From positions 12,999,593 to 13,063,592 of the forward strand of contig JAKSXM010000246.1 in the NCBI GenBank assembly GCA_022575985.1: a stretch of DNA of 64,000 nucleotides, given 5' to 3'. The DNA is from Anagrus nilaparvatae (Eukaryota > Arthropoda > Insecta > Hymenoptera > Mymaridae). The position numbers and the translations under genes were made by a program. The stretch's first letter is position 1, and every line of letters begins with the position of its first letter. Positions 26,013 to 38,400 of this stretch are shown piece after piece. The notes under the pieces were generated by a model, which had not been told where the DNA came from, ran no database searches, and saw nothing but the letters and a program-made list of their open reading frames with translations.

Positions 26013-28618
26013 TATGATTTGGTTAAATGATAATTGAAACATATACATATGTTAACATTATTTAATTTAATGTTAATTAAACATTTTATTTTATTTTTTA
26101 CATGTAAAATAATACATTTTTTCTAATTTTTAATTAAGTTTATTTTTGCAGTTAATAAAAATTGTAATTTTTTTATAATCGAAATAAATAAATTATTTCT
26201 ATATATTTTTTTGTGCAAATAATGCATTTATCGATAAGAAAAACAGTAAAAGACAAATACGAATATGAAAATAAACTCTGAAAGTTATTAATTTTCACAT
26301 TATTAAATAACTTTGAAGAATTGCTAAGACATTTTTTAAGAGAATAAATAAGATAATACGACCAACGCTGCAGAAGACAAAAAACAACAACAATTACGAC
26401 TTATTACAAAAAAAAAATTTGCAAAATTTTTGAATTCGAATAATTCGCTGTCAACGATAGTTTCACAGACACATGAATTTTCAATAATACAAAAATCAAG
26501 TTCAATAAATGAATCCTATGATTTTTGAAATTCTAAATTCTTCTTCTTCTTCTTTTTTTAAAACTACAATACCAAATAATGTGGAAGTTCATTTTAAAAA
26601 ATTAAATTTCAGTACCAAAAATGGTTGACTGGTTAAGAAAGATTTTTTACAATGTTAGAAATTACAAAATTAGAAAAAATGAATACGAAATCTTATTAAT
26701 GCACCAAACAAATTTTTTAAGAATACAAAAAACCAATACTTAGAGTTTAAAAATATAAAAGACGAGCAATAGAAAACGACGAACCGAAAGAAATCAAAAC
26801 TGAATCTGTCATTTTTAATATTATAATATTTTGATCAAAAATGAATAAAATAGAGGAAATAATATTATAAAAACTGAATTTTTACAAATAATCAGAATTA
26901 TTTATTTCATTTAGAATTTGAAATAGAAAATACCTAATTGGTATTTTTTTTTTTGGAATTCACTACGAGAAAATTTAATTAAATTAAATGGTACCTTCAA
27001 CTCAAACATCCTGATTTGCTGAATTGGTATCAATGTAATCCCAATTCCACTGAAATATCAACCAACATATTTATAATTTTCGATGTTTAGTATCAATTTA
27101 TACCGAGGCTTGAAAATGGATCCGAAAATTTCGGAATATTTAATTATTTCAATAATGAAAAAACAATTTTTTTGAAATTCCATATTTAAAGGAATATTCA
27201 TCCAAAAAAGTAGAGAATTATAAAATTTTTATACCAGATGAATCACTTTTTTTGAATCCAAAATCTGCTTGGATATCTGTCCAAAAATTCTTGATAAATC
27301 CAAAAAAAGAAGATTGGGTACATGGTGAATGGATTCAAGAAAATATCATCTGAGATTGGATAGTCGGCGAATGGATCCAAATCAATATTATTCAATCAGT
27401 TGAATTATCCGAAAATTCCATATTTTTAGTTAATTTTGTTACTTGAAAAATTTTTTTGACATCTTGAAAAACACTTTAAAAGTATTAATAATTTTTTATT
27501 TAAACTTTTTTTTCATTTTAACAATTATTTTAAGCGAATTAACGCTTAAAAAATTTAAGTTATTTAATGAACGTTAAAAAATATAGTAAATTTAATTTTT
27601 GCTATATCTCCTTATATGTAGCCACAAGTAAATGTAATCTAAATAAGATAAGAAATAAATTTTGATAAGAAATTAAATTAAAATGGTAAAAAAAATTTTA
27701 TCATTTAAATATTACACAAACTTGGAATTACCCCTAACCGTGGAAAAATGTAAATGTCAAGTAATCAATAAATAATTTTACTATCTTTCTTGTTAAAAGT
27801 TAATTAAAAAGTATTATTTTAAAATTTGTTTGCTTGGAATTTCCAAAAAATTATAATCAGTCATTCATTAAAATAATAATAATTTATTTATATTAAGTAT
27901 TTTATTATGAATACATATACACTCACAGATTTTTTGCATAAAGTTTTTACGTTATTTATAAAAAAAGAGATTACAAAATTTTTTTTTGAGACCTAAGGCC
28001 ATTTTATAAAAAATTGTGATTTTGGGGCAGAAATGAGCATTCAAGGTGTCTGCTATTTAGGTAAAAGTATTGGTCTTAAACAATTACAAATTGCAGGCTT
28101 AAAGGTTGGCGGATAAATGTACCGAATTTTCGGTAAATTTTTTATTGAAATTTTATCCCTTGCCTTCCAAAAATTGGCTATAATAACTGTCTGACATTCA
28201 AAAAATGACACTTATAGACCTATAGAGCTAGCAAATTAGCACGTATAGTTGTAGAAAATGGCACATTCTGTGTTTTCTATGAATCATATTTTTTTCTTGC
28301 TCAAACGATTGCAAATGACTTGAATTTTAAACAAAATTAAAAAAAAAATTTTTTTTGCATAGTATCACTGCGCGCAAATCCTGAATGCCATGAGCTAAAA
28401 AATTTTTTTTTTTTCAATTTTTTTGCGCTTCAGGTTATTTAAAATGGTGTTGAGCAAGGAAAATAAATTCCGTTGCGGAATTTTGTTCAGATTAGGTATC
28501 TCTAAAAAAAAGTTATTATTGAATTTAAATCTTATAGAATGCATTCGAGTATTAAAATAAAATATTTTTTTAAGTTTATCAATAATCAATAATTGATATG
28601 CCGGTGCTGGTTAATATG
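26013..28618. other. AT-rich non-coding DNA
   Basis: No gene is supported. A loosely repetitive patch at 26990-27430 repeats words such as GGATCC, TTGAAT and GAAT-rich runs, without a clear period. Confidence 0.45.
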
Positions 28619-28731
28619 GTTGACCTAATTAATTTTTTTAATCCTTGTGTGCTTTGACTATACACTTTGGTATAGTAAAAGCGCATGGAATTAAAAAAAA
28701 TTTATTAGGTCTAGAAAGAGCTTAAGTAATT
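28619..28731. repeat. small palindromic MITE copy (CCTAATTAATTTTT family)
   Basis: Outer arms TTGACCTAATTAATTTTTTT and TTAGGTCTAGAAAGAGC, and inner arms GCTTTGACTATAC and GGTATAGTAAAAGC, fold into an almost continuous hairpin. It is the best preserved of the three copies. Confidence 0.6.
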
Positions 28732-30211
28732 ATAAATTTGAGAAGGCGAAATATTCCTGTTTGCAATGGTCAACGATAAATTAAATATTGATGATTGCAG
28801 GCGTCATAACCATATTTGTAAAAGATTTATGATAAAAAGGGACATGGAGAGGCAAAAATAAGGTACCTCTAACAAAGGGGTTAGGTGGGAAAAATTAAGG
28901 TAAAAAAAAATACACCAATGGACAAAATAAACTAAACAAGGTTGTAAAAAAGAATAAAAAAAATGAGAAATGTGAAGTACGTTTCAAAAAGTTATTAAAT
29001 TAAAAAAAAAAAAATAATTATAATTTGTATAAAAATTGAAGTAAAAATCTAAATTTGCAATGCAAATTTTTTTTTTATAGTTTATTATCAAAAAAATAAT
29101 TTTTCTCATTGCTCATGTCATCAATAACGATTCACAATTCATTCACTTTTCTCGCATTTTTCAATCAAATATTAGAAAATAGTGAAAAATGAGAATTCGA
29201 CCCCTAGAGAAAACAAAAATTTTCAAAAAAATAAAACTTATAGCCAGTTTTAATTTACCATTTCCAACTTAATCGAAGCCTTTTATTTAAATAAATGTTC
29301 AAACAGAGAGAAAAAAAAATTAAATTTAGATAAACATTTTAAAAATATCAAAGTCAAAGTCTGTATATTACCAAAATAAATTTCTTTTTCTTATCAGTAT
29401 TTAAACTAAATAGGCAAATATATTTCATACTATACCCAATATCACGTTCTCAAAATAATAAGTATTGGTTATTTTATACATTTTTCGATCGCACACCTGT
29501 ACTATTCTTTATCAAATGTATGTATATATATATATACAGGGTGGAACGCAATTACCGCGAAATCGTTAACGCCCCGAAAAGCATTTTAATTAAGTAATTA
29601 AGCAATCAGCATCATTCGTTAATTTGATTGGCTATTATTGCGATCAACAAACAAAAAAGGGAAGAGGGCGGGGTTGATAAAAAGTGATCTTATTTCCAAA
29701 CTGAAGATGGGGCTAATTTTGTTTTGCCGCGCCGGTAACATAAAAACTTAGTGCACCGAGCGACCCAGGTTATGTGTCCGGTTATATCCGTCGTGCACTG
29801 ACCTGGGGGAAATCAAATAAATAACCTAAAAAAGTATGTTTATCGAAAACAGTGCAACTCGAAAATCAAACAATTTTAAATTAAATTATACTCCATTCAC
29901 CATTTCGACTTCCATTCACCAAATACCACAAAGTTACGAGGTTAATCAAATAAAGGAAGAAATGAAAACATAATTTGACAGCGACAGTTTATTTTAAAGA
30001 TAAGTCTTTTTTCATATAATAATTAACAAATACATTTACTTTTAATGTTATTATTTTTTTTTTTAGGTTAATTATTGAAATTAATTATTGAATCTGTATA
30101 TCAAGACTTGAAAATAAATTTTTACCAGTACAAAATTTCTTATGACCAGAAGACAATTAAGACTCCAGCCCAGTTACCACCACCAACTTGTCTATGTCAA
30201 AATCCAAAAAA
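28732..30211. other. AT-rich DNA with a possible transposon terminus at 29535
   Basis: An (AT)n run (29521-29534) leads into ACAGGGTGGAACGCAATTAC, and 29535-29850 is distinctly less AT-rich. ACAGGGTG is a common terminus of insect DNA transposons. No matching inverted end (CACCCTGT) was found in the window, so it could be a solo end or the true outer end of the composite element to its right. Confidence 0.35.
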
Positions 30212-32760
30212 ATTGTGTTCAGTTTTATAAGTTTTATTCGGTTCATAAAATTTAGTTTTTTTTTTGCTTGAAAAATTTTATGTAATCAAAAAAGTTTATG
30301 TGTTTTGAAAAGATTGTGTTCAGTTTTATAAGTTTTATTCGGTTCATGAAATTTAGTTTTTATTTTGCTTGAAAAATTTTAAGTAATCAGAAAAATTTAT
30401 GTGTTTTTTTTATGTTTTAATTAATTTATATTAATACAACTGTACATTAAAATTAGAAATCTCAAGCATAAAATTCTTGTACCAAGGGCTGAGGCACTAA
30501 ATTTTATTTTTGCTGTGAGGTTTATGTCGAATATCTCACTGTATTGTGTTAACTAAGCTTAGTAAACAACTCTTTTTTCAAGAGCAAGCTTCTCCTTTTT
30601 TGGAGAGAAAATGCAGTAAATTTTTGTCATAAACATTGCAGCAGAAATGAAATTTAAGTGCACTGAACCGAATAAGTAAACGTTGTTTCTACTATGAAAT
30701 TAAATTTCTGCTATGAAGTTTATAACAAAAAATTCACTGCCTTTTTTCTGCGAGGAAGGTAAAAAGCTTTCTCTTGAAAAGTAAGATGTTTTATAAGCGA
30801 AATCATTTTTTCTTCTTTGCATTGGGAGCTAAGTGAATATTCTCTCATAAGCTTCTCTGCTTTTTTAGAGAGGCGACTCCTTTTTCAAGAGAAAGCTTAA
30901 ATTTTATGCTTGATAATTTTCACTTTTTAACATAATTAAACACTAATATACAAAATTAAAAATTAAGGATGATTGGATGATCCTAAATTTTCAAGCCATG
31001 AAAAAACTTTGAAAGATTTATTTTTTAAGTAAATTCTTTTGTTTTTTTTTTCTTAAAAAATTTCAGGTCATCACAAAGTTTTATGTGCTAATTGTGTTTT
31101 TGTATGTAAATTTAAATAACTCCATAAATGTTAAAAAGTAAAAACTCTGAAGCATTAAATTTGTAAGTCATGGACCGAATACTAAATTTATTTTTGCTGT
31201 GAAGTTTATAAAAAATATCTCACTGTATTTTGTTTACTCCGTTTAGTAAACAACTTTTTTTTTTCAACAGAAAGCATCTGCTTTGGAGAGAAAAAATACA
31301 GTGAATTTTTGCCACAAATATTGCAGCAGAAATGAAATGTGTGTACACTGAACTGAATCAGTAAACTTGATTTCTACTGTGCAGTTTTTGACAAAAAATC
31401 CACTGCATTTTCTCTTTAAGAAGGGTGCGAAGCTTTCTCTTGAAAAATAAGTTGTTTACTAAGAGGAATCATCTTTTCTTCTACGCATTGGGAGTTAAGC
31501 GAATATTCTCTCATAAGCTTCTCTGCTTTTTTAGAGAGGAAATGCAGTAAACTTTTGTCATAAACATTGCAGCAGAAAAAAAATTTGAGTGCACTCAACC
31601 GAATCAGTAAAACCTAGCCTATAGTATTATGCAAAATTTTATGATTTTTAAAAAATGTGGATAACTATGTTTAAAACAACTAAATCTTATTATCAGAGTA
31701 AAAATTATAAGAGAATATTCACTTAACTCCCAGCACGAAGAAGAAAAAAAGATTCATCTTAGTAAACAACTCCTTTTTCAAGAGAAAGCTTGTTACCATC
31801 TTGGAAGAGAAAAGGCAGTGAATTTTTTGGAATAAATTCATAGCAGAAATTAAATTTAGTATTCGGTTCATTATGTACAAATTTTATGCTTGAGTATAAA
31901 ATTTGTATATCATGGACCGAGTACTAAATTCTATTTCTGCTATGAAGTTTATGACAAAAAATACACTGTACTTTCTCTCCGAGGAAGTTAAAAACTTTTC
32001 TCTTGAAAAGTAAGTTTTTTTTTCCTTTTTAGAGAGAAAATGCAGTAAACTTATGTCATAAACATTGCAGCAGAAAAAAATTTGTTCGCACTGAACCCAA
32101 TCAGTTAAAGCTATTTCTGCTATGGGGTTTATGACAAAAAGTCCACTTCCTTTTCTCTCCAAAGAAGGTGACAAGCTTTCTCTTTAAAAAAGATTGGCTT
32201 ACAAAGCTTAATCATTTTTTCTTCTTCGTATTGGAAGTTAAGTGAATATTCTGTTATAATCTTCACACAACGATTATAAGATTTAGTTGTTCGGTTCATA
32301 GTAGTTTATAAAATTTTATGTTTTTTAAAAAAATGTGTTTATTATTAATCGAACAACTAAGTCTTATTATCATAGTTAAATTTATAAGAGAATATTCAGT
32401 TAACTCCCAGCACGAAGAAGAAAAAAAGATTTATCTTAGTAAACGACTCCTTTTTCAAGAGAAAGCTTGTTACCTTCTTGGGAGAGAAGAGGCAGTGAAT
32501 TTTTTGGCATAAACGTCATAGCAGATATTAAATTTATTATTCGGTTAATTAGTTATAAATTTTATGTATACAATTATATACAAGTTTTGTTTATTTTGTT
32601 TAAAAAATTGTAGGTCAAAACAATGATTTTTGTATTTATACTGTCTTTCTCAATTTATTTTAATGTAATTTCACCAAGTTGAAATGTTTAAATTCTAAAT
32701 CATTTAAAGAGTTTAAAAATAAAAAATTTTTATTATTTACATACAAATATTCTTAATATT
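30212..32760. repeat. left modular arm of the composite transposon
   Basis: The outer part starts with a 100-bp direct duplication (ATTGTGTTCAGTTTTATAAG at 30212 and 30312). After that, modules of about 100-350 bp alternate in orientation. One face reads CATAGCAGAAATTAAATTTA and GAGAAAGCTTGTTACCTTCT, and the other is its inverse. CGGTTCA and TCGGTCC words mark the module joints. The inner 250 bp (32500-32760) are single copy and match the right arm. Confidence 0.8.
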
Positions 32761-33222
32761 TTTTTTATTTTCCTAGTTACCAGTATTAAAAGTAAATATA
32801 AAAATTAGTATATTTGTAATTCATTCATGACTTATTTAATTAAAATGTCAAAAGCAGATACATAGGTATATGATTTTTTTTTTTAAACTTGATGAGTTTT
32901 GGAGAAATGAGTCATCAAGCACAGAATAACTATTTACGCGACCTCTGTAATGATGTTTTCTTTTATTCTTATAAATGTGTATATTTGTGTTTCCTTTTAT
33001 TACTATATCGTCTTCTGATTTATACTGAATTGTAAAAGGAAAGACATTTTTGAAGAAGTTCTAAATGGTCTTGTCAATTTACCTGTATACAATTCCAACT
33101 ATTGTTTTGTGATTTTAAATAAACGGTAAATATTAAAAATTAGAAAAAAGTGATTTAGTCCTCGAAATAGTTTTTTTAACTTGTGTTATGCTTTTTGCAG
33201 AGATCATTTGTTTCACAACAAT

Positions 33223-33393
33223 ATGGATCGTAACAATCGACGTCCCATAAGTGTTCCAAGAGAACTTGTGCGCTTAGTGTTAAATGCTTATGCGGAAAAT
33301 CCTGATTTAACATTTTCTCAATGCGCCAAAATTTTTTTAGCTGATAAATTTGTAATTAGAAAAATATTAAGAGCGAATTTATTACTTATTTAA
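33223..33393 (+). CDS. short HTH protein resembling the transposase DNA-binding domain
   Basis: 56 codons from ATG 33223 to TAA 33391-33393, just downstream of a good acceptor (CTTTTTGCAG at 33191-33200), so an upstream non-coding or short coding exon is possible. The product is basic (MDRNNRRPISVPRELVRLVL...). Its second half (NPDLTFSQCAKIFLADKFVI, then RKILRAN) aligns with transposase residues about 85-111 (NPNLPSRVIAVRLL..., VIRVLRAN). It therefore looks like a diverged second helix-turn-helix without a catalytic domain. It is transcribed towards the two minus-strand genes from the opposite end of the element. Known parallels are truncated transposase repressors such as P-element KP. That role here is inference, and a decayed duplicate is the alternative. 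Confidence 0.55.
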   Translation: MDRNNRRPISVPRELVRLVLNAYAENPDLTFSQCAKIFLADKFVIRKILRANLLLI

Positions 33394-33684
33394 ATATTTA
33401 ATATGCATGCGTACTTTTAATGAGGGTTATATTTTATGTAAAAGATTTTTTATGTTAACTTTAATGGATTAAGTATTCAAAATAAATTATTGATCTAGCA
33501 TCTTTAAAAGAGGTTGTTTTTTTAATTTTATGCAACATATCCTTTTAAAATAAAATCAGTTAATTTGGTTTGATTGAGGCTATAATAAGGCTATAAAATA
33601 GCAATGAATAAAATATTATTTATTTGAGAGTGATTATAACTCTTTTATTGTTTATACATAATTATACAATTTTTAAATTAACTT

Positions 33685-34125
33685 TTATTGTTGAGGAATA
33701 ATTGCTTGACGAGCTGCATCAGCTGCTTCTCGCTCTCGCATCTCATTTATATAAAAAATTAAATCCTCTGCTAAATAATAGTGTGGATTATCCCTATGAT
33801 CTCTGTAAGATTTTGCAGCAGCTATTTTTATGTGACGCCAACTCTTTCTGCATTTGCTCGCTGTAAAATAAAACAGTCTTTAATTTATAGAGAATTAATT
33901 ATGTTAAATAAATACAGTATACTATTAAACGTTATTGTTTATCTACCATTAAATTTGCGGGTATTGAAGTGCTGATTCATTAGATCTGAAATTATAATAA
34001 ACTCCCTTCTCATCATGTTTTGGTTTCCAAAAAACGGATCCTCTCTATGCCAAATAAAACGTCTTTGTTCTATAAGCTGTGTTAAAAAAACTTTTTTCAA
34101 TTTTTTCTGTATCCTCAATTTCCAT
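33685..34125 (-). CDS. MADF-like (Myb/SANT-type) accessory protein, two exons
   Basis: Exon 1 (34125 to 33947) and exon 2 (33860 to 33685, stop TAA) are joined over an 86-bp intron with donor G|GTAGAT and acceptor TTTTATTTTACAG, and the split codon restores the frame. The product shows a MADF-like order: FLTQLIEQRRFIWHREDPFF, then FIIISDLMNQHFN, then SKCRKSWRHIKIAAAKSYRD across and after the junction, and a helical, acidic-basic C-terminus ending in ARQAIIPQQ. Such domains bind DNA or act as transposon accessory proteins. The ATG at 34125 is one base out of frame with the domain. A single-base change in the A6 run near 34095 would explain this, or the true start lies in an upstream exon using the ACCAG acceptor near 34134. 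About 105 residues are open. The MADF assignment rests on pattern only. Confidence 0.55.
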
Positions 34126-34844
34126 TCTGAACTGGTATTATAACAAAAATTTTAAAATTTGACAACAAATGCGTGCAGCTGACAACGGATGTGTAGGATA
34201 TATTAAGGTTATATTTCCTGGAGGGGAGATAATTCTGCAGACAGTACACGTATGTCAGAGAAGGATAAAAGATTTTTATTTCTTAAAGGCGCGATATTGA
34301 AATAAATATGAAATTTACTTTTTAAAATAAAACCCATTTAATGAATAAAAATTATTTATTTTACATGATAATATATAGATTTATGTAAACTTTAAGGTGC
34401 ATGCTTTTTAGATTATTTTAGTATTAAGTACTAAAATTATCTGAATCGAATACAAAAAATAATAATAATATAATAATGGCTAATAACATAATTATAATTA
34501 CAGATATTTATTTTAATAATTAGATAGAAAAATTTATACTTTTACAAATAAAACAGTTGTTAATTACATTTTTATTCATTAAAAAATTAAGCAATAAAGT
34601 AGCAATAAATAAGAGTTTTTATATCTATAATTTAGCTTAAATAAATTTAAGCAATTATAAAGAAAAAAACAATATTATACTTATAGCATTAAAAATCAAA
34701 CATCGCTTATAATTAAATAACTTATTTTATGACAATAATATTTTAAAAAAAAAAAAACAAATCTGAAATTCATCTTTGTAGAATAAAAAAAAATGTTTGA
34801 AGAAATATCATATTTTTAATTAAAATATAAAAGAAGAAACTTAA

Positions 34845-35395
34845 GGTCGTTCTATGCCGCCACACTGGGCGTTTTTTGCGAAGCATATTTGTAACTAAAA
34901 TATTTTAACAATATTATTTATAATAATTTCTTCATTAAAAAATCAATAATATATGCTTTCATTTGGTACAAGCATTAAAAACAAATTGAAGATGTTTATT
35001 TGTTTAACAAATACGACTTGATAAATTTTTGTAATTTTTAGGTTATTAAAGCTTGAGATTCCAGATCTGGGCTAATTGGATTAAAATTCTGCTTGGTTCA
35101 TATCGAGGATCATTCAATTCTAGGTGGATGCAACGTTGGAAATTTTTTGCTAAAGCTCTTCAGCAAAGCGAGTTTCAGTTAATTGTTTATAAAAAACAGT
35201 TGAATGAAACTCATTTTAAGAGCCAAAAATTACAAAAATTTAACAGGTTATTGTTTCAAAAAATTAACATTTTCAACTTTTTTTAAAAAAAGCATTGATT
35301 CTTTCATTAAAATATTATTATAAATAAATATATGGTTTAAATATCTCAGTTACAAATATGCTGCGCAAAAACACCCAGTGATGGATAGAATGCCC
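34845..35395. mobile_element. TTAA-flanked palindromic MITE, 551 bp
   Basis: TTAA flanks both sides (34841-34844, 35396-35399). The arms pair over about 100 bp: GGTCGTTCTATGCCGCCACA on the left, then GCATATTTGTAACT, with AGTTACAAATATGC and GATGGATAGAATGCCC on the right. The ORF at 35053-35286 inside has no domain. It sits 34 bp from the transposase stop codon, between the transposase and the MADF-like gene. Confidence 0.7.
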
Positions 35396-35429
35396 TTAAA
35401 ATTAATTTTATGGTCGCATGCATTTATAT

Positions 35430-38400
35430 TTACAATTGTTCAAAATGGCCTCCATTTTGTTGAAGGCATAATTCTAATCTATGATTTATACCACGAGTTG
35501 CTCTTTGAATCATTGCAGGTTCAATATTTTCACAAGCTTGCATAATTCGAAGACGCACTTCTTCTCTATGCTGAACATCACCTGAAAATTTTAGAAAAAC
35601 ATAAACAGGCCAATTTATTGTATAAATAAAGAAAAAATTAATAGTTCAAAAATCAAGTATTTTTATTTAATAAAAAAAAAATATAGTTTATCTAAATCTA
35701 TGCACAATAAATTTAAAATGAAAGCAGCTTGAATTAACTTATTATATCAAAAATTTTTACACGTATGCGATAATTTCATATTTTTTATTGATATGAAAGA
35801 CTGTAAATTACATTTTTCTTCTTAGCGGGTCAAAAACACCTTTTTAAAAGCGCGATTTCTGCCCACCCAGAAACAAAATTTTCGTTTTGTCCATGGGAGC
35901 AAAAAGAAATGTCTCCAGATCGCAGTTTCCTACCCTCGGGCCATCCTTTTATTTGCTCCCTTGGTTACAAACGTACTATTAAAATAAAAACTACAGTCAA
36001 GACTGTGACATATAGTATATGAAACGAAAGATATAAGATATATTAAATTGCAATTATTTCCTTCATAATTTTTTAATTAAATAATAAAAATGTATATTAT
36101 ATACGCAGTCGTAAATTATAAAATTATGCAAATATGCTAGGAAACCCAACTAATTTAGCGCTTTATAAGTAGCTTCAATCGGATATAAGTTCTTTATTAC
36201 TTACCTTGGTAAACGATATTTTTAAGGTAGCCCCAAAAGAAATAATCCATTGGATTTAAATCAGGGGAACGTGGAGGCCAAAGTATTGGGCCTTCACGTC
36301 CAATCCATCTATTTGGAAATATTTCATCCAGATAATGTCTTACAATTAAACGATAATGGACTGGAGAACCATCCATCATGTATATCATTCTTGGTCTTAC
36401 AGCTAATGGAATGTTTGAATCAGCTATCAAATTAGGTAAAGTTTCCCTCAAAAAAGCCAGATAATTGTCACCATTCAATCGTTGAGGTAACTCGACAGGT
36501 CCAATCTAAACCAAATTTAAATATTTCCTTATTTTAGGTCAATTTTATATCATCTATATAAGTAATTTAACCAAAAGGTTTAAAATATTATTTCTCTTTA
36601 TTATTTTAAAAATAATATAATTCATATTTTCCTATTTTCCAAGATTTTTATAAATGAAAACGTTTTTCTTAACCTTAAAATTCCCCAGGCAATGTAAAAG
36701 CTTATTCTGACACGATTTTTAAACAGTCATCTTGGAAAATCAGAAAATATGCTAGGGCAAAAAAATTAATTTTTTTGACAATTTTAAAATTGCCATTCAT
36801 AGAAACGATTTTCTCAAACTCGAAAACCCCCAGGTAATGCAGAATAAAGTTTCTGTTTTCATGTTTTTCGGTCTGCCATATAGGAAAACCGGAAAATTGT
36901 TTTAACCCATTAACGCCCAATCGACGCATTCAAGCCATTTGAATTTTTCTTAATGAAAAAATCGATACTTTGAGCTAAAAATGTTACCTAGTAGGTAATC
37001 AGGGCTGCTCTTTTCATTTCCGAAGTCCGTTTTAACGTATAACCCCTAGAAAATGTGATATCATCCCCTAAAACTGGGGTAATTCTTTTATAATTTTTAG
37101 ACGTCATGAAAATTAATATAATGGGTACAAAAAATATTTCATGGCATTAAAAACTTAATATGGGACTATCAGGAACACAAAAAAAATGAATACATACCAA
37201 TTTTTTTTCTTCAACCCCTTGAATGGGGTAAGGGGTGAATTTGTAGCATAAAAGGAAAACTGAATATTTTGGGCTAAATAATGTCAATTAGTAGGTACTA
37301 ATTGTCATTTAGTAGGTATTTTTGTCCACTATCTTCGTTTCTGAAGTCAGTTTTTACAAATAACCCCTAGAAAATAAGATATCACCCCCTAAAAAATAAT
37401 GTAATATTTATCTTATCTTTGGGGGGTGATATCTTATTTTCTAGTGGTTGTTTGTAAAAACTGACTTCAGAAATGAAAATAGTGGACAAAAATACCTACT
37501 AGATGACAATTTTAGCCCAAAATATTCATTTTTTCTTTTATGGTACAAATCCACCTGTTACCCCATTCAAGGGGTTGAAGATAAAAAATTGGTATGCATT
37601 CATTTTTTTTATGTTCCTGATAGTCCCATATTATGTTTTTAATGCCATTAAATACTTTTTTGTACCCATTATATTAATTTAAATGACGTCTAAAAATTAT
37701 AAAAAAATAACCCTACTTTTAGGGGATGATATCACATTTTCTAGGGGTTGCACGTTGAAACGGACTTTGGAAATGAAAAGAGCAGCTCCAATTACCTACT
37801 AGGTAACATTTTTGGCTCAAAATATAGATTTTTTCTTTAAAAAAAATTTAAATTGGCTTGATGTGTCGATTGGGCGTTAATGGGTTAAATGAAAAATTAA
37901 AGATTAGGCCACCAGGATATCAGCTTTCCCTCGGACAATTTTCATTTTCATCCCGGAGCTGGAGGTATCCAGAAGATGACAGAAATTTCAGGAAGTTAAC
38001 TCCCTGAATTTAGGGATTTATAATCTCTCTTAGCCAGGGTATAATGTAATAATGTAATAATGTACTACGTGGTTATTTTTGTTAGAGATTTAAAAAAAAT
38101 TAATTAAAAAAAAATAGGATTTTAAAAAAATCTTTAAAATATTTATAAAATTACCATTTGATCACCAATCAGACCACACCAGATATTTATGGACCACTGA
38201 TGTTGATAGTTTGTTTGCCTTACTAAACGAGGGTTGCGGTCTGTCCAAAAAACATAATTTTTTGAATTAAACATTCCGTTAGGAGTAAAGGTTGCTTCGT
38301 CTGTCCAAAGTATATAATCCATAAAATGTATAACTGGCCCTTGAAGTAGTGGGAAGCGTAGCCGAAAACGTCTAATTAAGGCTGATACTTGAGCTAAAAA

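Noticed and set aside
29535..29850. ACAGGGTG end at 29535 as the proven left end of the composite transposon
   Set aside because: No inverted partner was found on the right side of the window, so the link is not supported.
31884..32174. 96-aa ORF (also at 40159-40449 and 46049-46339) as a conserved gene
   Set aside because: It lies inside palindromic arm modules, has no domain, and its recurrence is explained by arm duplication.
32318..32512. 64-aa ORF and its copy at 39821-40015 as a gene pair
   Set aside because: These are mirror copies of the arm repeat, and the encoded residues are just readings of the same module in another frame.
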